A DNA stretch of 7,906 nucleotides from NCBI GenBank assembly GCA_018400355.1, contig JAGYMV010000027.1:1-7906 (forward strand), given 5' to 3'. The DNA is from Wenzhouxiangella sp. (lineage in GTDB: Bacteria; Pseudomonadota; Gammaproteobacteria; Xanthomonadales; Wenzhouxiangellaceae). Shown here piece after piece: positions 1 through 6,339 of the stretch (its first letter is position 1; each line of letters begins with the position of its first letter). A program made the translations under genes and the position numbers. Under the pieces are notes generated by a model, which worked only from the letters and a program-made list of their open reading frames with translations, ran no database searches and was not told where the DNA came from.

Positions 1-354
1 GTTGTATGGGTAGAGCACATTGGGACACAGCACATTGATGGCGTATGGCATTTGTTCTTCGGTGAAGTGAGAGAACATGAAAATGCCGCCGTATTGCACC
101 TCGCAAACAAAAATGGTCTTTTCGCCTTCTTTGGCGGTGACAGTGACCGTCAAAATGACCTCCCAACGCCCTTCACCCATGTCGGTGGTGCGTTGAGCCA
201 AGTTTAAATTGACGTCCGGCTGGCCAGTGGCATTGTCCAACTCGTGCGGTGACTTGGCCTCAAAGGATGCGTCTTTGAGATAGATGTGCTGCAAAGACAT
301 CTGGGGTCCTTGCGCGGAGTTGTTGTTTGCTTGGGCGTTATTTTCTTCAGACAT
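1..354 (-). CDS. secB: Protein-export chaperone SecB (3' end outside window)
   Basis: SecB is a cytosolic tetrameric chaperone that keeps secretory preproteins unfolded and hands them to SecA for export through SecYEG. The first 118 codons are visible; the reading frame is still open at base 1, so roughly the C-terminal quarter, including the SecA-binding tail, lies outside. Family hallmarks are clear: an IYLKDASFEA segment at residues 24-33 (E. coli IYTKDISFEA), the strand EVILTVTVTA at 65-74, FVCEVQYGGIF at 82-92 and CPNVLYPY at 110-117. The start is the ATG at 354, preceded by an AT-rich leader with a weak GGA about 11 bases upstream. Residues 1-18 form an Asn/Gln-rich, probably disordered N-terminus, slightly longer than in E. 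coli; Met19 is a possible alternative start. The gene lies 33 bases downstream of the rhodanese gene with no terminator visible, so co-transcription is likely. The identification is secure. Confidence 0.96.
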   Translation of the reverse strand, partial: MSEENNAQANNNSAQGPQMSLQHIYLKDASFEAKSPHELDNATGQPDVNLNLAQRTTDMGEGRWEVILTVTVTAKEGEKTIFVCEVQYGGIFMFSHFTEEQMPYAINVLCPNVLYPYN

Positions 355-387
355 ATTTTATATATTCCATTTAAACTATTGAAAAGA

Positions 388-855
388 CTACTTATTTAAT
401 TTCTTTTTTTCTTTCTTGCTCGCGCTGGCCTTGTCACGGCTGATGGGTTGCTTGTCGCTCTCCCACTGCACCAGACCCCCCGCCAGCATTTTGACGTTCT
501 CGAAACCCAGCTTGATTAAGCGATTGGCCATCTGCGGCGAGACCTGGCCCGAGCGGCAGTACACCAGCACGGGACGACCCACTTCTTTTAGAAGCTTTTG
601 GTTACTGGCTTCAAGACGCGAAGGTGGCAAATGAATGGCGCCTGAGATATGGCCTTTGGCAAAATCGGTGCTGTTGGAGACATCAAGGATCAATGGGTCT
701 TCTCGGTTGATGAACTGAACCGTGGCCAGCGTATCGAGCTCCTGCCATTTTCGCCCCAAACGGGCCACTTCCCAAACAATCCATGCCACCAGCACAGCAA
801 CGAACAACCCGCTCAGCAGCAAGTTGTTTTGGGCAAATTCGATCAGTGAGTCCAT
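388..855 (-). CDS. Membrane-anchored rhodanese-domain protein (YibN-like)
   Basis: This is a single rhodanese domain tethered to the inner membrane. Counting from the proposed start (155 residues), residues about 10-28 form one hydrophobic helix. The rhodanese fold follows, with LILDVSNSTDFAKGHISGAI at about 55-74 and the active-site loop YCRSGQVS at 99-106, where Cys100 is the expected persulfide-carrying nucleophile. The domain ends near VQWES, and a very lysine-rich tail (SKKEKKKLNK) closes the protein. Sulfurtransferase activity is plausible because the catalytic Cys and loop are intact, but the physiological substrate is unknown. Position beside secB and divergent from gpmI matches E. 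coli yibN and the Pseudomonas rhodanese next to pgm. I prefer the ATG at 855 because AGAAG at 865-869 lies 9 bases upstream; the ATG at 864 would add three residues but lacks a well-placed ribosome-binding site. Confidence 0.9.
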   Translation of the reverse strand: MDSLIEFAQNNLLLSGLFVAVLVAWIVWEVARLGRKWQELDTLATVQFINREDPLILDVSNSTDFAKGHISGAIHLPPSRLEASNQKLLKEVGRPVLVYCRSGQVSPQMANRLIKLGFENVKMLAGGLVQWESDKQPISRDKASASKKEKKKLNK

Positions 856-864
856 GGCATCCAT

Positions 865-869
865 CTTCT
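865..869 (-). promoter_or_regulatory. Ribosome-binding site that favours the internal rhodanese start
   Basis: On the minus strand AGAAG lies 9 bases before the ATG at 855 and directly abuts the ATG at 864. The spacing therefore supports the downstream start. The match to the anti-Shine-Dalgarno sequence is only moderate. Confidence 0.4.
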
Positions 870-888
870 AAGCTCTAAGCAGCAGGCT

Positions 889-918
889 ATTATCGTTGAT
901 CTGCCGACCAGATGCCAG
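889..918 (-). promoter_or_regulatory. Candidate sigma-70 promoter for rhodanese-secB
   Basis: Reading the minus strand, CTGGCA (913-918; 4 of 6 matches to the -35 consensus) is followed after 18 bases by GATAAT (889-894; 5 of 6 matches to the -10 consensus). A transcript would begin near 882 and leave a short leader before the rhodanese start. This is a consensus match by eye only; the location in the divergent gap fits. Confidence 0.35.
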
Positions 919-945
919 CACCTGGGGCCATCGAACCAAGCGTTG

Positions 946-954
946 TGGGATAAT
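946..954 (+). promoter_or_regulatory. Candidate extended -10 promoter for gpmI-envC
   Basis: TGG followed by GATAAT forms an extended -10 element (TGn plus a 5-of-6 hexamer). No good -35 hexamer lies 16-18 bases upstream, which is common for extended -10 promoters. Transcription would begin near 961 and give a leader of about 20 bases. It is based on eye matching only. Confidence 0.35.
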
Positions 955-970
955 AATGGCAATTGATGCT

Positions 971-974
971 GGAG
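971..974 (+). promoter_or_regulatory. gpmI ribosome-binding site
   Basis: GGAG lies 7 bases before the ATG at 982, which is near-ideal spacing and fixes the gpmI start. Confidence 0.7.
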
Positions 975-981
975 TGTTGCG

Positions 982-2517
982 ATGCCTACCCCGAAGCCTG
1001 TCTTGTTGTTGATTCTCGATGGATGGGGCGATCGTCCAGCTGGCCCCGACAACGCCATTTCTTTGGCTTCCACACCGCACTGGGATCATTTGCTGGCGAC
1101 TTACCCGAAAACCCAACTGATCACCCATGGTGAGGCGGTGGGCTTGCCTGAAGGCCAAATGGGAAATTCTGAGGTGGGCCACATGAACATTGGCGCAGGC
1201 CGAATTGTCTACCAAGACCTCACCCGCTTGACCAAAGCCATACAAACCGGTGAGTTCATGACCAACCCGGTCTTACTCAGCGCCATGGATCATGCCAAAA
1301 AGCACAACGCCACTTTGCATCTATGCGGGCTCCTCTCACCTGGGGGCGTCCACAGCCACGAGGCCCACTTTTTCGCCACCATCGACTTAGCGCTCGCCCA
1401 CGCAGTGCCTCACATTGCCTTGCATGTCTTCACCGATGGGCGGGACGTCGCCCCGCGCTCTGCTCTGCCCTCTCTTGAAAAACTCGAAGCTTACTGTCGC
1501 CATCAAACGGTGCGCGTGGCCAGCGTCAGTGGTCGCTACTTTGCGATGGATCGGGACAACCGTTGGGAACGGACCCAAAAAGCCTGGAAAGCCATCTGCC
1601 TTGCTGAGGCCACACATCATTACGACAGCGCCACACAGGCCGTTGAGGCTGCCTATGCCCTCGGTCAAGACGATGAATTCATTGAGCCTGCGGTCATTGG
1701 ACAAGGCTGCCCGATTGGAGCAAACGATGCGGGCATTTTCATCAACTTTCGCTCCGACCGCGCCAGACAACTCAGCCATGCGCTCACCGACCCATCTTTT
1801 GTGGGCTTTGACCGCTCCGGTGGCCATCGCCTGAATCCTCTAGTGACCATGACGCAATACGAAAAAGACCTGCCTTGCGATGTCGCATTTAAGCCCGAGA
1901 CCCGCGACAACGTTCTGGGCGAGGTGGTGGCCCGTCACGGAAAGACCCAACTGCGTCTGGCAGAAACAGAAAAGTATGCCCACGTCACCTACTTTTTCAA
2001 TGGCGGGCAAGAGACCGTGTTTGCGGGAGAAGACCGCACACTGATCCCCTCGCCCAAAGTGGCGACCTACGATTTACAGCCCGAAATGAGCGCCCCTGCT
2101 CTGGCGGAGGCTCTCACCCACGCCATCGCCGACCAATCGCATGATTTGATTGTGGCCAATCTGGCCAATCCGGACATGGTTGGCCACACGGGCGATTTAA
2201 AGGCGGCCATTGCTGCTGTGGAGGCAGTGGACCAGGTCATTGGACAAGTCAGCGAGGCCCTTGAAAGCGTCGGCGGTGAGGCGATTATCACCGCAGACCA
2301 CGGCAACGCAGAACAGATGACAGACCCTGAGACAGGACAAGCGCACACAGCGCACACCACAAACCCTGTGCCGTTGGTCTATTTAGGCCAGCGCCACGCC
2401 ACACTCCGAGCAGGTGGCAGCTTGCGCGACATCGCCCCCACGCTGTTGGACTTGATGGGCGTCCAAGCACCCGAGGAGATGACCGGTCAGTCGCTTTTGA
2501 TTCCTGATCGTCGCTAG
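982..2517 (+). CDS. gpmI: 2,3-bisphosphoglycerate-independent phosphoglycerate mutase
   Basis: This cytosolic, Mn-dependent enzyme of the alkaline phosphatase superfamily interconverts 3- and 2-phosphoglycerate in glycolysis and gluconeogenesis. At 511 residues it has the usual full length. By family alignment the metal and catalytic residues are all present: Asp13 (LDGWG), the phosphoserine nucleophile Ser63 (MGNSEVGH), Asp398 and His402 (NPDMVGHTG), Asp439 and His440 (TADHGNAEQM) and His458 (HTAHTTNPVP). The substrate-binding phosphotransferase insert also carries its signatures: His124 (GGVHSHEAH), FTDGRD at 150-155, SVSGRYFAMDRDNRW at 181-195, NFRSDRARQ at 255-263 and Lys331 (EKYAHVTYFFNGG). 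The ATG at 982 has GGAG 7 bases upstream. It begins a two-gene unit with envC, an order also seen in E. coli and Pseudomonas. Nothing suggests inactivation. Confidence 0.98.
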   Translation: MPTPKPVLLLILDGWGDRPAGPDNAISLASTPHWDHLLATYPKTQLITHGEAVGLPEGQMGNSEVGHMNIGAGRIVYQDLTRLTKAIQTGEFMTNPVLLSAMDHAKKHNATLHLCGLLSPGGVHSHEAHFFATIDLALAHAVPHIALHVFTDGRDVAPRSALPSLEKLEAYCRHQTVRVASVSGRYFAMDRDNRWERTQKAWKAICLAEATHHYDSATQAVEAAYALGQDDEFIEPAVIGQGCPIGANDAGIFINFRSDRARQLSHALTDPSFVGFDRSGGHRLNPLVTMTQYEKDLPCDVAFKPETRDNVLGEVVARHGKTQLRLAETEKYAHVTYFFNGGQETVFAGEDRTLIPSPKVATYDLQPEMSAPALAEALTHAIADQSHDLIVANLANPDMVGHTGDLKAAIAAVEAVDQVIGQVSEALESVGGEAIITADHGNAEQMTDPETGQAHTAHTTNPVPLVYLGQRHATLRAGGSLRDIAPTLLDLMGVQAPEEMTGQSLLIPDRR

Positions 2518-2520
2518 GGA
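2516..2520 (+). promoter_or_regulatory. envC ribosome-binding site overlapping the gpmI stop codon
   Basis: AGGGA shares two bases with the gpmI TAG stop and lies 8 bases before the ATG at 2529. This placement selects that ATG over the TTG at 2526 and suggests that translation of envC is coupled to termination of gpmI. Confidence 0.6.
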
Positions 2521-2528
2521 CATCGTTG

Positions 2529-3692
2529 ATGTTTCATCTGGCCAAAGCCATCTTATGTATCGCCTGCTGGCTGGTCGCCTCCACGCCGGCTTGGCCACAA
2601 CCATCCGCAGACACCGCCACCCAGCTCGACCAACTTCGGTTGGAAATGGCTCAACTACAAACACGCCTAGAACAAGATCTGCAAAAAAAAGATGATGTCG
2701 CGGCCCAATTGGCAAAAATTGAGCAAGACTTAAATGGGTTGAGGAAAAACATTCGAGACAACGAGCGCGTGCGTCTGGAATTGCAAGAGGCTCAAATTGA
2801 GCTCCAAAAAAAACTGGCTGAACTCGAAACCAATGCGCAGCAATTGTTGGCCGATCTTGGGCGCCTTTTACTCCGCGGCTACCCCGTCAAAGAGCATTCC
2901 ACCTTAGAGCTCCTCCTGAATCAAGAAAATCCTCAACAGGCCGCCAGACTCTTGGCCTATCACCAACGACTGACCCAATCGAGCTTATCGACACTCGACA
3001 ACCTGAGCCAACAAATCGCAAGCATTAACGCCACCGAAGAACAATTGGCCGATCAATCTCAGAGGCTGGAGCGGCTCGTTGCCGAGCAAGAGCGGGAGTC
3101 AATCGAGGTGGCTGTGTTGATCGAACAACGGCAAAAAGCACTGGCCGAAATTGAACAAGACATCGATCGATCCACGTCCACACTCGAGCGCTTGCAAGAA
3201 GACGAGGCCCGATTGTCCGAGGTGCTGGCGTTGGCAGAGCGCCAACCATTGGATGAGCTGGCCGTTGACGAGCCCCCGAACGTGCTGGCCATGAAAGGCC
3301 AACTGCCGATGCCAGCACGGGGCACCATTGAGCGACGTTATGGGCAGCGTCGAGAAGGTGGCCATGTCTGGCGAGGATGGGTCGTGGAAACCGCCTCACA
3401 GGCACCCGTCCATGCCGTCGCCTCGGGTCGGGTGGTGTATGCCAACTGGTTAAGAGGTTATGGTCTGCTGCTGATTATCGACCATCAAGATCAGGTTCTG
3501 AGTCTCTATGCGCACAACGACAGTTTGTTTTTTGAGGTTGGCGACTGGGTCAGACAAGGCGAACAAATCGCCGCCGCAGGCCAGAGCCGATACAACGCCC
3601 AAAGCCCCAGCTATGGTGTCTACTTTGAGCTAAGAGAAGATGGGGCGCCAACCGATCCTGCGGCTTGGATTGACCCAAACCGCCTGCCCTAG
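2529..3692 (+). CDS. envC: Murein hydrolase activator EnvC (degenerate LytM/M23 domain)
   Basis: In E. coli, EnvC is a periplasmic divisome protein that binds FtsX and switches on the amidases AmiA and AmiB to split septal peptidoglycan. This 387-residue protein has the same plan: an N-terminal signal sequence (about 1-25), a long Gln/Glu/Leu-rich coiled coil (about 28-238) interrupted by the RGYPVKEHSTLELLLNQEN region (116-134), and a C-terminal LytM fold (about 255-380). The LytM domain lacks the zinc ligands of active endopeptidases. The HxxxD motif is replaced by WRGWV at 281-285 and the HxH motif by GVYFE at 363-367, while the structural SLYAHN (325-330) remains. This matches EnvC activators, so hydrolase activity is not expected. 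The ATG at 2529 is used because AGGGA lies 8 bases upstream. The amidase partner is not in the window. Confidence 0.93.
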   Translation: MFHLAKAILCIACWLVASTPAWPQPSADTATQLDQLRLEMAQLQTRLEQDLQKKDDVAAQLAKIEQDLNGLRKNIRDNERVRLELQEAQIELQKKLAELETNAQQLLADLGRLLLRGYPVKEHSTLELLLNQENPQQAARLLAYHQRLTQSSLSTLDNLSQQIASINATEEQLADQSQRLERLVAEQERESIEVAVLIEQRQKALAEIEQDIDRSTSTLERLQEDEARLSEVLALAERQPLDELAVDEPPNVLAMKGQLPMPARGTIERRYGQRREGGHVWRGWVVETASQAPVHAVASGRVVYANWLRGYGLLLIIDHQDQVLSLYAHNDSLFFEVGDWVRQGEQIAAAGQSRYNAQSPSYGVYFELREDGAPTDPAAWIDPNRLP

Positions 3693-3715
3693 ACGCCGTC
3701 CACCTTAAACCGAAG

Positions 3716-3739
3716 TCCGCCCCCGATTAAGGGGCCGGA
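3716..3739. terminator. GC-rich hairpin between convergent envC and AbgT transporter genes
   Basis: TCCG plus CCCC (3716-3723) can pair with GGGG and CGGA (3731-3739), giving eight or nine G:C-rich pairs around a single bulged C and a 7-base loop. It sits between two convergent genes and overlaps the transporter stop codon at 3727-3729. Neither side has a proper T-run, so a role as a bidirectional terminator is only a guess. Confidence 0.3.
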
Positions 3740-5292
3740 TAGACGTACCCCGCCTGCAAGCCCAATGGCAGACCAAGGGCCCAGAAGACCATCAAAAAGA
3801 TCGTCCAGACACAAAATAAGACGACCGAGTACGGCAGCATCAAAGAGATCAAAGTACCGATGCCCGACCCTGTGTAATAGCGCTTACAAAAGACCACCAC
3901 CAGCGGGAAGTAAGGCAATAAAGGCGTGATGATGTTCGATGAAGAATCACCAATCCGATACGCTGCTTGGGTGAGCTCAGGCGAGATGCCGAGCTGCATC
4001 AGCATGGGCACAAAAATCGGCGCAATGATCAACCATTTGGCCGATGCCGAGCCGACAAAAAGATTGACAAACACCGTCAAAAAGAGAATCCCGATGATGG
4101 TCAATTGCGCTGGCAAGGCCATGGCTTCCAAAACACTTGCGCCATTCATGGCCAGCAAAAGTCCAATGTTCGATTGGCCAAAAGCGGCAATAAATTGTGC
4201 AGCAAAAAACGCCATGACGATGTAATAACCCATCGACGACATCGACTTGCTCATGCCCTCTATGATGTCGCGGTGCGTTTCAATTGTTTTGGCTCGGTAG
4301 CCATAGACAATCCCGGGAATCATAAAAAATATCAAAATAAACGGGACGATGGAAAGCATCATCGGTGAACTAAATGACCCCAATTGGCCTTGCTCGTCTC
4401 GCAGTGGGGAACTCTCTGGCAAGGCAATGGCTGTTAACAAAGCAGCCAAGACAACAATGCTGGCACCAGCCCAACGCAAGGCACTGACTTCATGCGCTTG
4501 CAACGGCTCCATTGTTGGCAGATCAGAGGTGTCGGCATCGATCGGTGTTTCTTTTTTGAGCCGCGGCTCGATGACTTTGTCGGTCAACCACCAAGCGGCC
4601 AATACAACGATGCCACACGAGGCAGACATGAAAAACCAATTCGAGAGCGGATTGACCATCAAGCCCGGTTCGATCACCTGAGCCGCTTCTTGAGTGATCG
4701 CAGCCAGCATCGGATCGAGTGCGGATGGGATAAAGTTGGCTGAGAAACCACCAGAGACACCGGCAAACGCCGCCGCTACGCCGGCCAGCGGGTGGCGCCC
4801 AGCGGCATAGAACATCACAGCACCCAATGGAATGACCACCACATACCCGGCATCGACGGCAGTGGAACTCACCACACCGACAAATGTGACCAACGGTGTC
4901 AAAAACACCGCTGAACTCATACCGAAAAACTTGACCGCCAAGATCTTTCTCAGGCCTGCGTTAATAAAGCCGGTGTGCTCGGCCACACCCACGCCAAGCA
5001 TCGCCACCAATACAACGCCCAGTGGTGCAAATAGCACAAAGGTTCTGACCATATTGGACAAGAAGTTGGCCATCTCGCCGCCGGCCAACTGATTGATGAT
5101 CTGAATCGGCTCACCCGTTTGCGGATGGATCGCACCAAAATTGATGCCTGACAATGCCCAAGAGAGCACCCAAGTGACGATCAGTAAAATAAAAAACAAA
5201 ACGGCTGGGTCGGGTAACTTGTTGCCAATGCGCTCAATGACATTGAGCGCCCGCTCTAGGGCCGTTGATTGATTGACACTGACCTCATTCAT
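3727..5292 (-). CDS. AbgT-family transporter (MtrF/YdaH type)
   Basis: This inner-membrane protein belongs to the AbgT family. E. coli AbgT takes up p-aminobenzoyl-glutamate; gonococcal MtrF and Alcanivorax YdaH have been reported to export sulfonamides and related antimetabolites. The protein is 521 residues and rich in membrane helices, with ERIGNKLPDP near the N-terminus, GRHPLAGVAAAFAGVSGGFSA in the middle, a TDKVIEPRL cytoplasmic segment and IGDSSSNIITPLLPYFPL near the C-terminus. Residues I recall as functionally important in MtrF (Asp193, Ser417, Trp420, Pro438, Arg446, Asp449, Pro457) are all found at exactly those numbers when counting from the ATG at 5292. GGAGA 9 bases upstream also supports that start over the ATG at 5301. 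It lies 30 bases after the secreted-protein gene. The family is certain; substrate and direction of transport are not. Confidence 0.93.
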   Translation of the reverse strand: MNEVSVNQSTALERALNVIERIGNKLPDPAVLFFILLIVTWVLSWALSGINFGAIHPQTGEPIQIINQLAGGEMANFLSNMVRTFVLFAPLGVVLVAMLGVGVAEHTGFINAGLRKILAVKFFGMSSAVFLTPLVTFVGVVSSTAVDAGYVVVIPLGAVMFYAAGRHPLAGVAAAFAGVSGGFSANFIPSALDPMLAAITQEAAQVIEPGLMVNPLSNWFFMSASCGIVVLAAWWLTDKVIEPRLKKETPIDADTSDLPTMEPLQAHEVSALRWAGASIVVLAALLTAIALPESSPLRDEQGQLGSFSSPMMLSIVPFILIFFMIPGIVYGYRAKTIETHRDIIEGMSKSMSSMGYYIVMAFFAAQFIAAFGQSNIGLLLAMNGASVLEAMALPAQLTIIGILFLTVFVNLFVGSASAKWLIIAPIFVPMLMQLGISPELTQAAYRIGDSSSNIITPLLPYFPLVVVFCKRYYTGSGIGTLISLMLPYSVVLFCVWTIFLMVFWALGLPLGLQAGYVYPAP

Positions 5293-5301
5293 AACCAGCA
5301 T

Positions 5302-5306
5302 TCTCC
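5302..5306 (-). promoter_or_regulatory. Ribosome-binding site deciding the AbgT transporter start
   Basis: GGAGA directly touches the upstream ATG (5301) and is 9 bases from the next in-frame ATG (5292). Only the second spacing is workable, so it favours the 5292 start. Confidence 0.55.
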
Positions 5307-5322
5307 AAAATAAAGCAGGCGA

Positions 5323-5943
5323 TCATTCAGCGCCCCAAGGGGCCGGTGGCGCCTCGACCGCTTGAGTCAAATCAAATTCAGCTCGAAAATGCCGGTTTGG
5401 CCTTGTCAGTCCGTAGGCAAACTTCTCATTGCCGTGCACTTCCATGTACCAAATGTTGTTGGCAGAGACATCCAAACCTTCCGCGTAGAACAAAGCACGA
5501 GAGTAGTCATCAACAACAAAGGCTTGGCGCCAAGCGCGGCCGGCATCTGTTGTGCGGCCACCGTACCAAGTGACGGAATCTTCCGAACCGTCCTCATGAC
5601 GATGATCGTGCTTTAGGAACAAGCCCTGCTCTGTCCGTGTGATGACCCAAGTTCTTGAGCGGTCATCGCCAACCACCAAAGGCACTTTAATTTCATTTTC
5701 AGAGCATTCTCTAAAGTGAATGGTCATGGCCTGGCCCAACCACCCCGCATCGGATTCAGGGTCATAGGTGGTGAGTTCGCCTCCAAAGGCCTGACCACAA
5801 AGCGCTTCTAACGATGCCCAAAAAGATGCTTGCTCCGACGCTGGACTGGATTGAGCCGAAGCAATACCCCCGCCCAGTAGGCACAGCACAAAAACCGGCA
5901 CAGATAAAAAAGAATGAAAAGATCTCGAAGAAAAATGTGGCAT
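5323..5943 (-). CDS. Secreted protein of unknown function
   Basis: I can assign no function. From the proposed start the protein is 206 residues. Residues 1-30 look like a Sec signal peptide, with Arg7 then a hydrophobic run ending at IASA, and cleavage expected before QSSP. The mature part is about 176 residues, with no further membrane helix and two cysteines (Cys49, Cys80) that could form a disulfide. The most striking stretch is KHDHRHEDGSED at 111-122, dense in His and acidic residues, flanked by GDDRSRTWVITR (92-103) and WYGGRTTDAG (126-135). The C-terminal part is hydrophilic, with LTRPNRHFRAEFDLT at 179-193. I have an impression of similar hypothetical proteins in other gammaproteobacteria but cannot confirm it. 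The ATG at 5943 is chosen for GGAG 9 bases upstream and because the signal peptide begins there; GTG at 5985 and ATG at 5958 are poorer. It is probably co-transcribed with the AbgT transporter. Confidence 0.75.
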   Translation of the reverse strand: MPHFSSRSFHSFLSVPVFVLCLLGGGIASAQSSPASEQASFWASLEALCGQAFGGELTTYDPESDAGWLGQAMTIHFRECSENEIKVPLVVGDDRSRTWVITRTEQGLFLKHDHRHEDGSEDSVTWYGGRTTDAGRAWRQAFVVDDYSRALFYAEGLDVSANNIWYMEVHGNEKFAYGLTRPNRHFRAEFDLTQAVEAPPAPWGAE

Positions 5944-5952
5944 TGGCTTGAG

Positions 5953-5956
5953 CTCC
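5953..5956 (-). promoter_or_regulatory. Ribosome-binding site for the secreted-protein gene
   Basis: GGAG on the minus strand lies 9 bases before the ATG at 5943. It overlaps the upstream in-frame ATG at 5958, which itself has no ribosome-binding site, so the 5943 start is preferred. Confidence 0.5.
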
Positions 5957-6024
5957 ATGGGGGTTGAATCTTTGGAAGATAGCACAAGCCTTCAATGACG
6001 ACCAGAGGCCTGAGTACCCATCGG

Positions 6025-6339
6025 CTAATTTTTGGAACGCGGCCGGTCCAGTGGCAAAGGCGTGACTTTCTCGCCCGATTGGCCCTCTCGAATCACACAA
6101 GCACCTCGCTTTTTGACTTTTTCAATACGAATCACTGCGTGCATGGGCACATTCAAACTCTCCACATCCTTAAATTCTTCACGCAAGCGCTCTTCTGTGG
6201 GATCGACCACCAACTCATGCGCAGAATCGAATACAAAGTCAGAAAACTCCACAAACCCATAAGAGAACTCACTGCCGGTGACTTGCTGGCAATACACTTC
6301 ATAGACTTTGTTGTGGTTGTGGAAAATGACCTTATACAT
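6025..6339 (-). CDS. DUF1820 family protein
   Basis: This 104-residue protein matches my recollection of DUF1820, a small family found mainly in gammaproteobacteria with no established function. Family-like features are the opening MYKVIFHNHNKVYEVYCQQV (1-20), the aromatic/acidic YGFVEFSDFVF (27-37), VVDPTEERLREEF (44-56) and VPMHAVIRIEKVKKRG (64-79). There is no signal peptide or membrane helix, so it should be cytosolic. The last 20 or so residues are Pro/Arg/Lys-rich and look unstructured. Its ATG overlaps the last eight bases of the rhomboid gene, and AGGAA about 11 bases upstream (6351-6355) can serve as ribosome-binding site. The overlap suggests its translation is coupled to that of the protease. 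Known homologues give no clue to biochemical role. Confidence 0.87.
   Translation of the reverse strand: MYKVIFHNHNKVYEVYCQQVTGSEFSYGFVEFSDFVFDSAHELVVDPTEERLREEFKDVESLNVPMHAVIRIEKVKKRGACVIREGQSGEKVTPLPLDRPRSKN

Noticed and set aside
868..1245. Minus-strand open frame across the divergent region and the start of gpmI
   Set aside because: It is antisense to the conserved gpmI N-terminus, overlaps both candidate promoters, and its product resembles nothing known.
1423..1461. Variant FTDGRDVAP motif in GpmI as a sign of altered function
   Set aside because: The position after GRD varies in the family (for example TPP or VGP types); the catalytic Asp and Arg are kept.
1415..1834. Long alternative-frame open frames inside gpmI (both strands)
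   Set aside because: gpmI is full-length with all catalytic motifs; these frames are composition-driven shadows.
2529..3692. Active M23 endopeptidase
   Set aside because: Both zinc-binding motifs are replaced (WRGWV and GVYFE), which is the normal state for EnvC activators.
5944..6024. Separate promoter or terminator between the DUF1820 gene and the secreted-protein gene
   Set aside because: TTGAAG and TATCTT occur but only 8 bases apart, and no stable hairpin with a T-run is visible, so neither could be supported.
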